From NCBI RefSeq assembly GCF_902810435.1, contig NZ_LR778174.1:917501-981500 (forward strand): 64,000 bases of DNA. The letters run 5' to 3'. Source of the DNA: Veillonella parvula (GTDB taxonomy: Bacteria; Bacillota; Negativicutes; Veillonellales; Veillonellaceae). The position numbers were made by a program, and so were the translations under genes. Every line of letters begins with the position of its first letter. Positions within the stretch are counted from its first letter, which is position 1. Under the pieces are notes generated by a model. The model was not told where the DNA came from, made no database searches, and saw nothing but the letters and a program-made list of their open reading frames with translations. Below, piece after piece: positions 45,564-54,848 of this stretch.

Positions 45564-46406
45564 ATGATAATAAAACGGAATATTATGCTCATCGGTTCTA
45601 TGGGAAGTGGCAAAAGTCACTTTGGACGGAACCTTGCAGAACGCAAGGGTTGGCAATTTGTAGATACCGATCGCGTATTAGAAAGTCGTTTTGGGTTGCC
45701 CATTGCTGAGATTTTTAAAAAGATAGGAGAAAAAGCATTCCGCCGCGCCGAAATGGATGTACTAAAAAAGGTTTGCTTATACCATGAAGCAGTGATTTCT
45801 GTGGGTGGGAATTTTCCTATTGAACATCGCACCTTAAAGGTATTAAAAAAATATTCCTATATTATTGGTATCCGAGCTGCACAATTCCGTATTGTCAGTC
45901 GTGTGAATCGCCGTGTTGGGAAACGGCCTACCATGGACTATAGTAATGTGAATGCCTTTGTACATGCTATGATACAATCGTGGAAGCCCGTGTATAAGCA
46001 GTGCGATTTTGTACTAGATACAACAAATGGCCGGACCTATGATTTTATACAGCGTATTGAGGATGAATTAGATGCCTCAGATGTGCAATTTAAAGCAAGA
46101 CGTCAACCCAATGATATAAACGATGTAGATGCTAAAGAAGCATCTGAAGATATACAATTTAATAATCAACAAAGTAGGAAAAAAGAGATTTCTGAAGCAG
46201 TATCAAAAAGAGCAATGTCTAATAAAATTCGTTATGATAAACGGTATAAACAAAAGACTTCTAATCAAACGAATAAAAAAGGTAAGGCACATAGTATATC
46301 CAAACAACGTACACCACAAGGGGGTAATGGATATGAGAAGAATCGCAATACTAACAAGCGGCGGAGACGCACCTGGAATGAATGCCGCCATAAGAGCGCT
46401 AACTAG
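45564..46406 (+). CDS. Shikimate kinase-like protein with a long basic tail
   Basis: A 280-residue protein. Residues about 1-170 match shikimate kinase: P-loop GSMGSGKS, VDTDRVLE (shikimate-binding Asp), FRRAE and GKRPTM (lid arginine). Two expected features are altered: the GGG loop reads VGGNFP, and the arginine before the PLY motif is replaced (SWKPVY). Residues 171-280 are a low-complexity Lys/Arg/Asn/Gln tail with no known domain. The last 74 bases overlap pfkA in another frame. AAGGGG precedes the ATG. It may be a true AroK, or a kinase with changed substrate. The pil-aroK order echoes pilMNOPQ-aroK of proteobacteria. Confidence 0.7.
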   Translation: MIIKRNIMLIGSMGSGKSHFGRNLAERKGWQFVDTDRVLESRFGLPIAEIFKKIGEKAFRRAEMDVLKKVCLYHEAVISVGGNFPIEHRTLKVLKKYSYIIGIRAAQFRIVSRVNRRVGKRPTMDYSNVNAFVHAMIQSWKPVYKQCDFVLDTTNGRTYDFIQRIEDELDASDVQFKARRQPNDINDVDAKEASEDIQFNNQQSRKKEISEAVSKRAMSNKIRYDKRYKQKTSNQTNKKGKAHSISKQRTPQGGNGYEKNRNTNKRRRRTWNECRHKSAN

Positions 46407-47292
46407 AAAAGCTATACATGAAGGTTTTGAAATATTTGGTATTGAACGTGGCTATTTAGGTATCATTGAGGAAAAGATATTTCCCTTATCGAATCGAGAC
46501 GTTGGTGGCATCATAACACAAGGTGGTACGATGCTGAAAACGGCACGCTTTCCAGAATTTCAGAATGAAGAAATTCAACGCAAAGCTTATGATATTTTGA
46601 AAACTTATGACATTGACCATTTGGTTGTTATCGGTGGTGATGGCTCCATGCGTGGTGCTACAAGTTTATCTAAACTTGGTATGTCTACTATGACCATTCC
46701 ATGTACGATAGATAATGACATGGGTGGTACACAATATACGATAGGCTATGATACGGCTCTTAATACGGTAGTTGATGCGGTTGGGCGTATTCGTGATACA
46801 TCAAACTCCCATGAACGTGTAGCTATTGTGGAGGTTATGGGGCGCAAAGCTGGACATATTGCATTAAAGGCAGGCCTAGCTTGTGGGGCAGAAATAGTTT
46901 TGGTTCCTGAAAATCCCATGCCTTTACATGCGGTTTGTCGTCATTTAAAGGAAACACAAATTCGGGGTAAAGAATATAGTGTTATCCTCGTTGCAGAAGG
47001 TGCCTATAACAGCGGTGAGGTGAAAGCTTTTATCAAGGAGCATACAGAATTTGATCCTAGCCTAACTGTGTTAGGCTACTTACAACGTGGCGGTGGTCCA
47101 TCGGCATTTGATGCTATTTTAGCGGCTCGCATGAGTGAAGTCTGTATTAATTTATTGATGAGTGGTGTCGCTAACCGATTAGTAGGTTATATAGATGGTC
47201 ATATCCGTGCACTATCTTATGAAGAGGCAGAACGTCTTGAATTTCCAATCGATGAGAAGGATTATAGATTATTGTCAATATTGAGTAGTTAA
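46333..47292 (+). CDS. pfkA: ATP-dependent 6-phosphofructokinase
   Basis: A 319-residue enzyme phosphorylating fructose 6-phosphate. It shows the N-terminal ILTSGGDAPGMNAAIRA, GGDGSMRGA (with the glycine typical of ATP-using forms), the catalytic PCTIDNDMGGT, EVMGRKAGHIA, and LGYLQRGGGPS. ATG 46333 lies 8 bases after AAGGGGG and inside the aroK-like reading frame; a longer in-frame start far upstream is rejected. A terminator starts at the stop codon. Confidence 0.95.
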   Translation: MRRIAILTSGGDAPGMNAAIRALTRKAIHEGFEIFGIERGYLGIIEEKIFPLSNRDVGGIITQGGTMLKTARFPEFQNEEIQRKAYDILKTYDIDHLVVIGGDGSMRGATSLSKLGMSTMTIPCTIDNDMGGTQYTIGYDTALNTVVDAVGRIRDTSNSHERVAIVEVMGRKAGHIALKAGLACGAEIVLVPENPMPLHAVCRHLKETQIRGKEYSVILVAEGAYNSGEVKAFIKEHTEFDPSLTVLGYLQRGGGPSAFDAILAARMSEVCINLLMSGVANRLVGYIDGHIRALSYEEAERLEFPIDEKDYRLLSILSS

Positions 47293-47316
47293 TGGCCCGT
47301 AAGGGCCATTTTTTAT
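47291..47316 (+). terminator. Rho-independent terminator after pfkA
   Basis: AATGGCCC pairs with GGGCCATT around GTAA, followed by a T-run. The left arm includes part of the stop codon. Confidence 0.93.
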
Positions 47317-47348
47317 ATATCATAATTTATTCATTAATGAAATTATAT

Positions 47349-47377
47349 TGCGTAAAAGCAATTGGTGCTGTATAATT
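47349..47377 (+). promoter_or_regulatory. macA operon promoter
   Basis: TTGCGT (47349-47354) and TATAAT (47372-47377) with a 17-base spacer, giving a 5' leader of about 65 bases. Confidence 0.7.
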
Positions 47378-47451
47378 TAAAAATACTATATGTGTTGATA
47401 TAGAATAAATGTCTTTTTAATATATCTTCATCTTAAAAAAAGGAGATCATA

Positions 47452-48534
47452 ATGAAAGAGTTCTTACAAAAGCATCGTAAACGTATAGTAACAGGTGCTG
47501 TTGTTCTTTGTGTTCTTGGTGGCGGCACATATTACTACATGGATAGTCTAAATGCAAATCAAGCACAAACGTTATATACTACTGGCAAGGTTGAAAAGGG
47601 TGATGTAAAAACTAGTATCAGTGCCACAGGTACTATTAACCCTGTAAATTATGTAGATGTTTCTACAAATGTTGCTGGTAAACTTGAAAAAGTTTTAGTT
47701 AAAGAGAATGATCAAGTTACGGCCGGTCAAGTTATCGCTTATATTGATACACGTCAATTACAAGCATCTGTTGATGATGCTCGTGCAGCGTTAGCCAAAG
47801 CAGAACTTGATATGAATCGTTATAAATCCTTGGCGGCTCAAGATGCTATTGCACAACAAACATATGATGATTCTGTAACATCTTATGAACGTGCTAAATC
47901 TACTTATGAACGTGCTGCCGCAGATTTAAGTGATGCTACTATTACAGCTCCAATGTCTGGGACTGTTGTTGGTACACCGCTAAAAGCCGGTCAAACTATT
48001 AGTACTGGTATTTCCACACAAATGATCATTGCTACCATTGCAGATTTAAAAAATTTAGAGATTTATCTTACTGTAGACGAAACCGATATTGGCAATATCA
48101 AACAAGGTGCAAAGGTAGAGTTTACTGTAGATTCTAAGCCAGGTGAAACTTTCACCGGTTACGTTTCTGAAATTGCAAAAGGTACAAAAGGTAATATGGG
48201 AACAACAAGTAGTAGCGTTGTGTACTATACTGTTAAGGTTCAAATTCCTGAAAATATTGCAGGTAATTTCTTACCAACTATGACGGCTCGTGCCACAATC
48301 TTTGGTGAAGATATTAAAAATACATTGGTAGTTCCTCTTACTGCTGTACGTACGGACAAACAAGGTGAGTATGTATATGTTATAAAAGATGGTCAACCAG
48401 TACGAACCGCTGTCTCTACAGGTGTAACTGGGGATACTAATGTTCAAATCTTAAAAGGTTTATCTGAAGGTGATGAAATTATCGTAAGCGGTGATGTGAA
48501 TGCACCAAAAAATAATGTAGCTGGACCATTCTAA
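47452..48534 (+). CDS. macA: MacA-like periplasmic adaptor (membrane fusion protein)
   Basis: A 360-residue HlyD/RND-type adaptor. A basic N-terminus and a membrane anchor (about 12-29) lead to a beta-hairpin, a biotinyl-lipoyl domain (VSTNVAGKLEKVLVKENDQV), a helical hairpin with LAAQDAIAQQTYDDS, the second lipoyl half (TITAPMSGTVVGTPLKAGQ), and beta-barrel and proximal domains (PTMTARATIFGE, VVPLTAVRTD). It bridges the inner membrane MacB to an outer membrane channel. An AAAGGAG site precedes the ATG. No TolC gene follows in the operon. Confidence 0.9.
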   Translation: MKEFLQKHRKRIVTGAVVLCVLGGGTYYYMDSLNANQAQTLYTTGKVEKGDVKTSISATGTINPVNYVDVSTNVAGKLEKVLVKENDQVTAGQVIAYIDTRQLQASVDDARAALAKAELDMNRYKSLAAQDAIAQQTYDDSVTSYERAKSTYERAAADLSDATITAPMSGTVVGTPLKAGQTISTGISTQMIIATIADLKNLEIYLTVDETDIGNIKQGAKVEFTVDSKPGETFTGYVSEIAKGTKGNMGTTSSSVVYYTVKVQIPENIAGNFLPTMTARATIFGEDIKNTLVVPLTAVRTDKQGEYVYVIKDGQPVRTAVSTGVTGDTNVQILKGLSEGDEIIVSGDVNAPKNNVAGPF

Positions 48535-48546
48535 GGGTAGGTGCTT

Positions 48547-49269
48547 ATGAACCAAACAGTAATTGACATACAAGGAATTACAAAAACCTATGTGAATGGC
48601 AAATTATCAGTACCTGTTCTACATGGCATTGATTTAGTTGTCAATAAGGGTGAATTTGTATCCATTATGGGACCATCTGGCTCAGGTAAATCAACCTTTA
48701 TGAATATTCTTGGATGTTTGGACCGACCTACAACTGGTTCTTATCGACTCAATGGAGACGAGGTTGCTACCTTATCTGATGATGAGCTTGCGTATGTGCG
48801 TAATAAACAGATCGGTTTTGTATTTCAAAGCTTTAATTTGTTGACAAAATTGACAGCCCTAGAAAATGTAGCGCTTCCTATGATTTATGCCGGTGTAAAT
48901 AAAAAGATGCGCATTGAACGGGCCACTCAATTATTACAGTCTGTCGGCTTGGGCGAGCGTATGGACCATTTGCCATCCGAGTTGTCTGGTGGGCAACGTC
49001 AACGTGTGGCGATTGCTCGTGCATTGGCAAATAATCCTGCTATTATCATGGCTGATGAACCGACAGGGAATCTTGACTCTAAGTCAACCATCGATGTTAT
49101 GAACATCTTTCGAGGCCTTCATAATGAAGGCCGTACGATTCTTCTAGTTACACATGAACCGGATATTGCTACGTACGCGAGTCGTAATGTAGTCTTGAAA
49201 GATGGGATAATCGTAGAGGATTCGATCAATTCTAATATGACTCCTATAAAGGAGGTGCCTAATGTATAA
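48547..49269 (+). CDS. MacB-type ABC transporter ATP-binding protein
   Basis: A 240-residue ABC ATPase of the MacB/LolD/FtsE type. It shows Walker A GPSGSGKST (about 44-52), Q-loop VFQSFNLL, signature LSGGQRQRVAIA and Walker B IIMADEPTGNLDSKS with the H-loop VTHEPD. The ATPase and permease are separate genes, as in many Firmicutes. ATG 48547 follows AAGGGTAGG; it overlaps the permease gene by 8 bases. Confidence 0.93.
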   Translation: MNQTVIDIQGITKTYVNGKLSVPVLHGIDLVVNKGEFVSIMGPSGSGKSTFMNILGCLDRPTTGSYRLNGDEVATLSDDELAYVRNKQIGFVFQSFNLLTKLTALENVALPMIYAGVNKKMRIERATQLLQSVGLGERMDHLPSELSGGQRQRVAIARALANNPAIIMADEPTGNLDSKSTIDVMNIFRGLHNEGRTILLVTHEPDIATYASRNVVLKDGIIVEDSINSNMTPIKEVPNV

Positions 49270-50473
49270 AGAAAGTTTTCTAATGGCATGGGCTTCCTTG
49301 ATTGCTAATAAATTGCGCTCCCTTTTGACCATGTTAGGTATCATTATCGGTGTAGCAGCTGTTATTGCACTGGTATCTATCGGTAATGGGGTGAAGCAAG
49401 ATATTGAGGATTCTATTTCTAGCTTAGGCTCTAACTTGTTGGTAGTTCTGCCAGGGGCGCCGCGGACGCCAGGTGCTAGATCTTCTCAGGGGTCCATGAA
49501 ATCGTTGAAAATATCTGACTATGAAGCTATTGCTAAGTTAGAAGGTGTAAAAGCCGCCAGTCCTATGACAAATGGCTCTTATGTGGTGATTTATCAAAAT
49601 AAAAACTGGACTACATCTGTTGCGGGGGTTAATTCTAACTTTCAGGACGTAAATAATTGGACTATGACATCTGGTCGATTTTTCTCCGATAAAAATGTTC
49701 AGAACCGAGAACGTGTAGCGGTTGTGGGACAAACGGTAGTAAAAAATTTGTTTACTGATGAAGATCCTGTAGGCAAGGAAATCCGTGTTAAAAATATTCC
49801 ATTCCGTGTCATTGGTGTTCTCAAAAGTAAAGGGAACGGAACCATGGGTAATGACCAAGACGATACGGTGTTAATTCCATATACAACATCAATGGAGCGC
49901 GTAGAGGGCATTGACTATCTTCGCAGGGTGTATGTTGTGGCTAAGGATGATGGGGGCATTGACCGTTTGCAGGCAGATATAGAGAATTTGTTGCGTGTTC
50001 GTCATAATATTAAAGATACAAATTTGGATGATTTCAATATTCAAAATATGAAATCTATTATGGAAACAGTGGCTCAGACGACGGGAACATTTACGTTATT
50101 CCTGGGGGCTGTTGCTGCGATTTCTCTAGTTGTAGGTGGCATTGGTATTATGAACATCATGCTTGTATCTGTAACGGAACGGACTCGAGAAATTGGTGTG
50201 CGTAAAGCTTTGGGGGCTACGTATAGCGTAATTGTTACGCAATTCTTAATAGAAGCCGTTGTAATCAGTTTGATGGGGGGCTTTATTGGTATTGCTTTCG
50301 GTATAGGAGCCTCAAAAGTAATCGGAATGGTATCTGGAATGAGTACAATTGTATCTGTTCCAACAATCATAATGTCCTTTGCCTTTTCCATGGCTATTGG
50401 TTTGATTTTTGGTATATACCCAGCCCGTAAAGCGGCTAAGCTCAATCCAATCGATGCATTGCATTATGAATAG
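49262..50473 (+). CDS. MacB-type ABC transporter permease
   Basis: A 403-residue FtsX-family permease. An N-terminal segment (RSLLTMLGIIIGVAAVIALVS, about 20-42) is followed by the large periplasmic MacB core domain (about 45-260) and three C-terminal segments (about 280-300, 330-355, 365-385) with TERTREIGVRKALGA between them. Four membrane segments and the core domain fit mechanotransmission-type export of peptides, lipids or macrolides. Substrate is unknown. An AAGGAGG site lies in the ATPase gene. A terminator follows. Confidence 0.92.
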   Translation: MYKESFLMAWASLIANKLRSLLTMLGIIIGVAAVIALVSIGNGVKQDIEDSISSLGSNLLVVLPGAPRTPGARSSQGSMKSLKISDYEAIAKLEGVKAASPMTNGSYVVIYQNKNWTTSVAGVNSNFQDVNNWTMTSGRFFSDKNVQNRERVAVVGQTVVKNLFTDEDPVGKEIRVKNIPFRVIGVLKSKGNGTMGNDQDDTVLIPYTTSMERVEGIDYLRRVYVVAKDDGGIDRLQADIENLLRVRHNIKDTNLDDFNIQNMKSIMETVAQTTGTFTLFLGAVAAISLVVGGIGIMNIMLVSVTERTREIGVRKALGATYSVIVTQFLIEAVVISLMGGFIGIAFGIGASKVIGMVSGMSTIVSVPTIIMSFAFSMAIGLIFGIYPARKAAKLNPIDALHYE

Positions 50474-50536
50474 TTTTGAATTTATAAATGTGTTTTCTTA
50501 AGAACATACCATATAATTAGATAGAGTTATTCGCAT

Positions 50537-50585
50537 ATGGTGCGTTGCATGATACAATATGTATGATGTAACGCACCATTTTTAT
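50537..50585 (+). terminator. Terminator after the macB permease
   Basis: ATGGTGCGTT (50537-50546) pairs with AACGCACCAT (50570-50579) and TTTTTAT follows. Confidence 0.85.
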
Positions 50586-50698
50586 ATGTTTGTATTGAAT
50601 TTTGACATATAACTATAAAGATTTTCATACAGGTAATGTAATAGAATTAGTATTTAGATTAGTTAATCTATGGGTATGTATATAGAATGGAGAACCTT

Positions 50699-51163
50699 AT
50701 GGCTACAACATTGTTAGAATATTTCAACGAATTACGAGATCAAAACCCATTTTCTTGGGTGAAAGATTCTGAGATTACAGCAGTGGAACCAGGTCATGCG
50801 GAAATGACATTGCAAACAAATGAAACAGATTACTGCAATTTTAGAGGGGATTTGCATGGTGCCGTATGTATTGGCTTAGTAGATAGTGTGATGGGGACTG
50901 CTTGTTTTACATTGGGAAAATCTGTTAGCACCATTGATCTTAATGGTAACTATGTGAAAGCTGTTAAAGGCGGTGCTGTATTGCGTGGTGTAGCCAATGT
51001 AGAGCACAATGGTAAAACTACTATGGTTGCTACCGCTCGTATTTATAATGAATTAGGTGAACTTGTTCACTTGGCACGGGGTACATTTTTTGTACTAGAA
51101 GAGAAGCCATTACCTGATTTACCATGGCGTTTTATTGAAGAAGACAACCCTGATTTGGTATAA
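50699..51163 (+). CDS. PaaI-like hotdog-fold thioesterase
   Basis: A 154-residue hotdog-fold protein. It shows the PaaI/4HBT pattern: DYCNFRGDLHGAVCIGLVDSVMG with the substrate-binding HG turn, then STIDLNGNYVKAVKGG and VATARIYNE. Such enzymes hydrolyse acyl-CoA thioesters; the substrate cannot be inferred. ATG 50699 follows TGGAGAA, preferred to ATG 50687. It sits between the macB terminator and pheS, 36 bases from pheS, so it may share a transcript with pheST. A TTGACA at 50602 may be its -35, but I found no convincing -10. Confidence 0.82.
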   Translation: MATTLLEYFNELRDQNPFSWVKDSEITAVEPGHAEMTLQTNETDYCNFRGDLHGAVCIGLVDSVMGTACFTLGKSVSTIDLNGNYVKAVKGGAVLRGVANVEHNGKTTMVATARIYNELGELVHLARGTFFVLEEKPLPDLPWRFIEEDNPDLV

Positions 51164-51199
51164 TATAAGTTAGACTTTTACAAATAGGAGGATGCTTGA

Positions 51200-52222
<1,023 letters not shown>

Positions 52223-52231
52223 GAGGAACTC

Positions 52232-54760
52232 ATGAAAGCAAGTTTACAGTGGATGAACGAATACGTGCCTGTGGATATGAATCGTCCTGCTCAAGAATTG
52301 GCCGATGAATTAACACAAGCTGGTATTCCTGTAGAAGATGTCATTGCTATGGATAATGGCATTAAGAAAATTTATACTGGTAAAATCGTGGAGATTACAA
52401 AACATCCAGATGCAGATAAATTACAAGTATGCCAAGTTGAATGCCTTACAGAGGAAGGTGAACCTGTTACAAAACAAATCGTAACGGCTGCTACTAATGT
52501 TGCAGTAGGCCAAATCGTGCCTGTGGCATACCATAAATCTCGCTTAGCTGATGGTACAGAGATTAAAAAAGGTAAATTGCGTGGCGTGGTTTCTGAAGGC
52601 ATGTTCTGTTCCGTTGCAGAATTTGGCATTTCTAGTGATTTAGTATTGCCAGAAGAAGCTCAAGGCATTTACATTTTCCCTGAAGGAACACCAATTGGTC
52701 TTGATGTAAAAGACGTTTTGGGTTTAAATGATACAGTATATGAATTTGAACTCACCGCTAACAGAGCTGATTGCTTCTCAATGGTTGGTTTATCCCGTGA
52801 ATTCGGTATTATGACAAACCAAAAAGCTTTATTCCCTGTTATCATGGTTAACGAAAATGGCGAGTCCATTGAAGGAAAAGCATCTGTATCCATCGAAGCT
52901 GATGATCTTTGTACTCGTTTTACTGCTCGCGTAGTAACTGATGTTAAGGTTGAGCCATCTCCATTGTGGATGCAAAACCGTTTGCGCAATAGTGGTATTC
53001 GTCCTATTAATAATGTAGTAGACGTAACAAATTATGTTATGTTAGAACTTGGTCAACCTATGCATGCCTATGATTATGATCATGTAAAAGGTCATAAATT
53101 AGTGGCGAGACGTGCTAAAAATGGTGAAGTGCTTGTTACACTTGATGGTTCTAAACGGGAATTGAATGACTCCATGCTTATTATTGCTGATGCTGAACGT
53201 CCAGTAGGTGTAGCAGGTATCATGGGTGGCTTTGATAGTGAAGTGACAAACGAAACGACCACAGTTATGTTTGAAGCTGCTGTATTTATTGGTCCATCTA
53301 TTCGACGCACTGCTAAAGCTCTTGGCATGCGCTCTGAAGCATCTGGCCGTTTTGAACGTGGTGTAAATCATAAATACACTGCTTATGCTATCGACAGAGC
53401 AGCTCAATTATTACAACAAATCTGTCCTACTTGTAAAGTTGATGTAGGCGTTATCGATGTATATAAAAACCCTGTAGAACAACATACAGTTACTTTCACA
53501 GCAGAACAAATCAACGATTACTTGGGTACAAACATTGAAAAAGACGAAATGATTCGTATTTTGACAGCCCTTGAGTTTGTTGTAACCGAAGAAGGGGACA
53601 AATTGTCCGCACTCGTTCCAACATGGCGCGGTGATGTAACCGTTATGCCTGATATCGCTGAAGAGGTTGCGCGTATTTATAATTACGATAATATTGCTCC
53701 AACAATTCCTGTAGCAGTATTATCCTCTGGTGGTATGACGCCTAAGAAGGCACTTACAAAACAGGTGACACATGCATTAGCTAAACTTGGTATGACTCAA
53801 ATCATTACCTTTAGCTTTATGCATAAAGATGGTCTTACAAATATGATGCTTCCTGAAGGGGATAGCCGTTATACTGCCATTCCAATCTTGAACCCTATCT
53901 CCGAAGAATTCCCTTATATGCGTACTACATTGGTGCCGGCTGTTATCGATGCAGCGAAACGCAATATTGCGCAACAAAATAAGGATCTTTGGTTATTTGA
54001 AACAGCAAACGTATATGAACCAAAAGCATTGCCTTTAACAGAGGTACCTCATGAGCGCCCTATGGCTTGCGGTATCTTGATGGGCAAGGTAAATCAAGCA
54101 GCTTGGAATCAATCTGAACGCACAACTGACTTCTATGATGTAAAAGGTATTGTAGATGCTCTATTAGCTGAATTGGGTATAACTGAATTTAAAATACATC
54201 GTTATCAAAAAGAGATTGTTGATTATTATAATGTTTCTGAAGATTATTATAGAAAATCTCTAGATCGACATGTTACTTTTAAAAGGCTTTATGAAGAGTA
54301 TTACCACCCTGGTGTAAGTGCGTACTATACAGTTGACGGTATAAAAATTGCTCAATATGGTGAATTACATCCACAAGTGAGCAAAAACTTTGATTTGCCT
54401 GGCAAAGTATATATGTTTGAAATCGATTTGGAAGCCGTATTATCCTTAACGATTCCACCGTTCCGTTATACATCCTTCAGTAAATTCCCAGGCACTAGCC
54501 GTGACCTTGCCATCGTTGCACCTGTGTCCGTATCTAGTGGTGAAATTTTATCCATCATTAAAGAACATGGTGGAGAATATTTAGAAAGTGCGTCTATCTT
54601 TGATGTTTATGAAGGTGAACATATCGAAGCAGGTTACCGCAGTCTCGCATACAACTTACAATTCCGCTCTATGGAAGGTACGTTGAATGATGAGGATATT
54701 GACGGTAATATTCAAGCTATTATTGATGCATTAGCAGAAATTAACTGCAAATTACGTTAA
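52232..54760 (+). CDS. pheT: Phenylalanyl-tRNA synthetase beta subunit, with an extra insert
   Basis: An 842-residue subunit, longer than the usual 790-810. Domains: tRNA-binding OB fold (about 40-155), B3/B4 editing domain (about 215-390, with AYDYDHVKG), B5 (about 405-475), catalytic-like core and the C-terminal anticodon-recognition FDX-ACB domain (from about 745). Residues about 655-690 (KEIVDYYNVSEDYYRK onward) are an extra stretch of roughly 27 residues before YYHPG, encoded by noticeably more AT-rich codons than the flanks. It follows pheS with AGGAGG and ends at a palindromic terminator. Confidence 0.95.
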   Translation: MKASLQWMNEYVPVDMNRPAQELADELTQAGIPVEDVIAMDNGIKKIYTGKIVEITKHPDADKLQVCQVECLTEEGEPVTKQIVTAATNVAVGQIVPVAYHKSRLADGTEIKKGKLRGVVSEGMFCSVAEFGISSDLVLPEEAQGIYIFPEGTPIGLDVKDVLGLNDTVYEFELTANRADCFSMVGLSREFGIMTNQKALFPVIMVNENGESIEGKASVSIEADDLCTRFTARVVTDVKVEPSPLWMQNRLRNSGIRPINNVVDVTNYVMLELGQPMHAYDYDHVKGHKLVARRAKNGEVLVTLDGSKRELNDSMLIIADAERPVGVAGIMGGFDSEVTNETTTVMFEAAVFIGPSIRRTAKALGMRSEASGRFERGVNHKYTAYAIDRAAQLLQQICPTCKVDVGVIDVYKNPVEQHTVTFTAEQINDYLGTNIEKDEMIRILTALEFVVTEEGDKLSALVPTWRGDVTVMPDIAEEVARIYNYDNIAPTIPVAVLSSGGMTPKKALTKQVTHALAKLGMTQIITFSFMHKDGLTNMMLPEGDSRYTAIPILNPISEEFPYMRTTLVPAVIDAAKRNIAQQNKDLWLFETANVYEPKALPLTEVPHERPMACGILMGKVNQAAWNQSERTTDFYDVKGIVDALLAELGITEFKIHRYQKEIVDYYNVSEDYYRKSLDRHVTFKRLYEEYYHPGVSAYYTVDGIKIAQYGELHPQVSKNFDLPGKVYMFEIDLEAVLSLTIPPFRYTSFSKFPGTSRDLAIVAPVSVSSGEILSIIKEHGGEYLESASIFDVYEGEHIEAGYRSLAYNLQFRSMEGTLNDEDIDGNIQAIIDALAEINCKLR

Positions 54761-54777
54761 TTTTAAGCAGTATATTG

Positions 54778-54806
54778 AAAGGGTTTACCATATGGTAAAC
54801 CCTTTT
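54778..54806. terminator. Terminator after pheT (28-bp perfect palindrome)
   Basis: AAAGGGTTTACC-ATAT-GGTAAACCCTTT reads the same on both strands and is followed by T-rich sequence. Confidence 0.92.
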
Positions 54807-54848
54807 AGTACTATAGTTATGCCTTTAGTTAGGTAGAAAGGACTGTCC

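Noticed and set aside
46129-46332. N-terminally extended pfkA (68 extra residues)
   Set aside because: The extension is a shadow of the aroK-like tail in another frame, and the canonical PfkA N-terminus begins right after a good ribosome binding site at 46333.
50074-50445. 123-codon reading frame on the minus strand inside the macB permease
   Set aside because: Mirror frame of the hydrophobic permease segments with no ribosome binding site or known family.
51164-51199. T-box leader for pheST
   Set aside because: The gap is 36 bases with no specifier stem or TGGNACCGCG-like motif.
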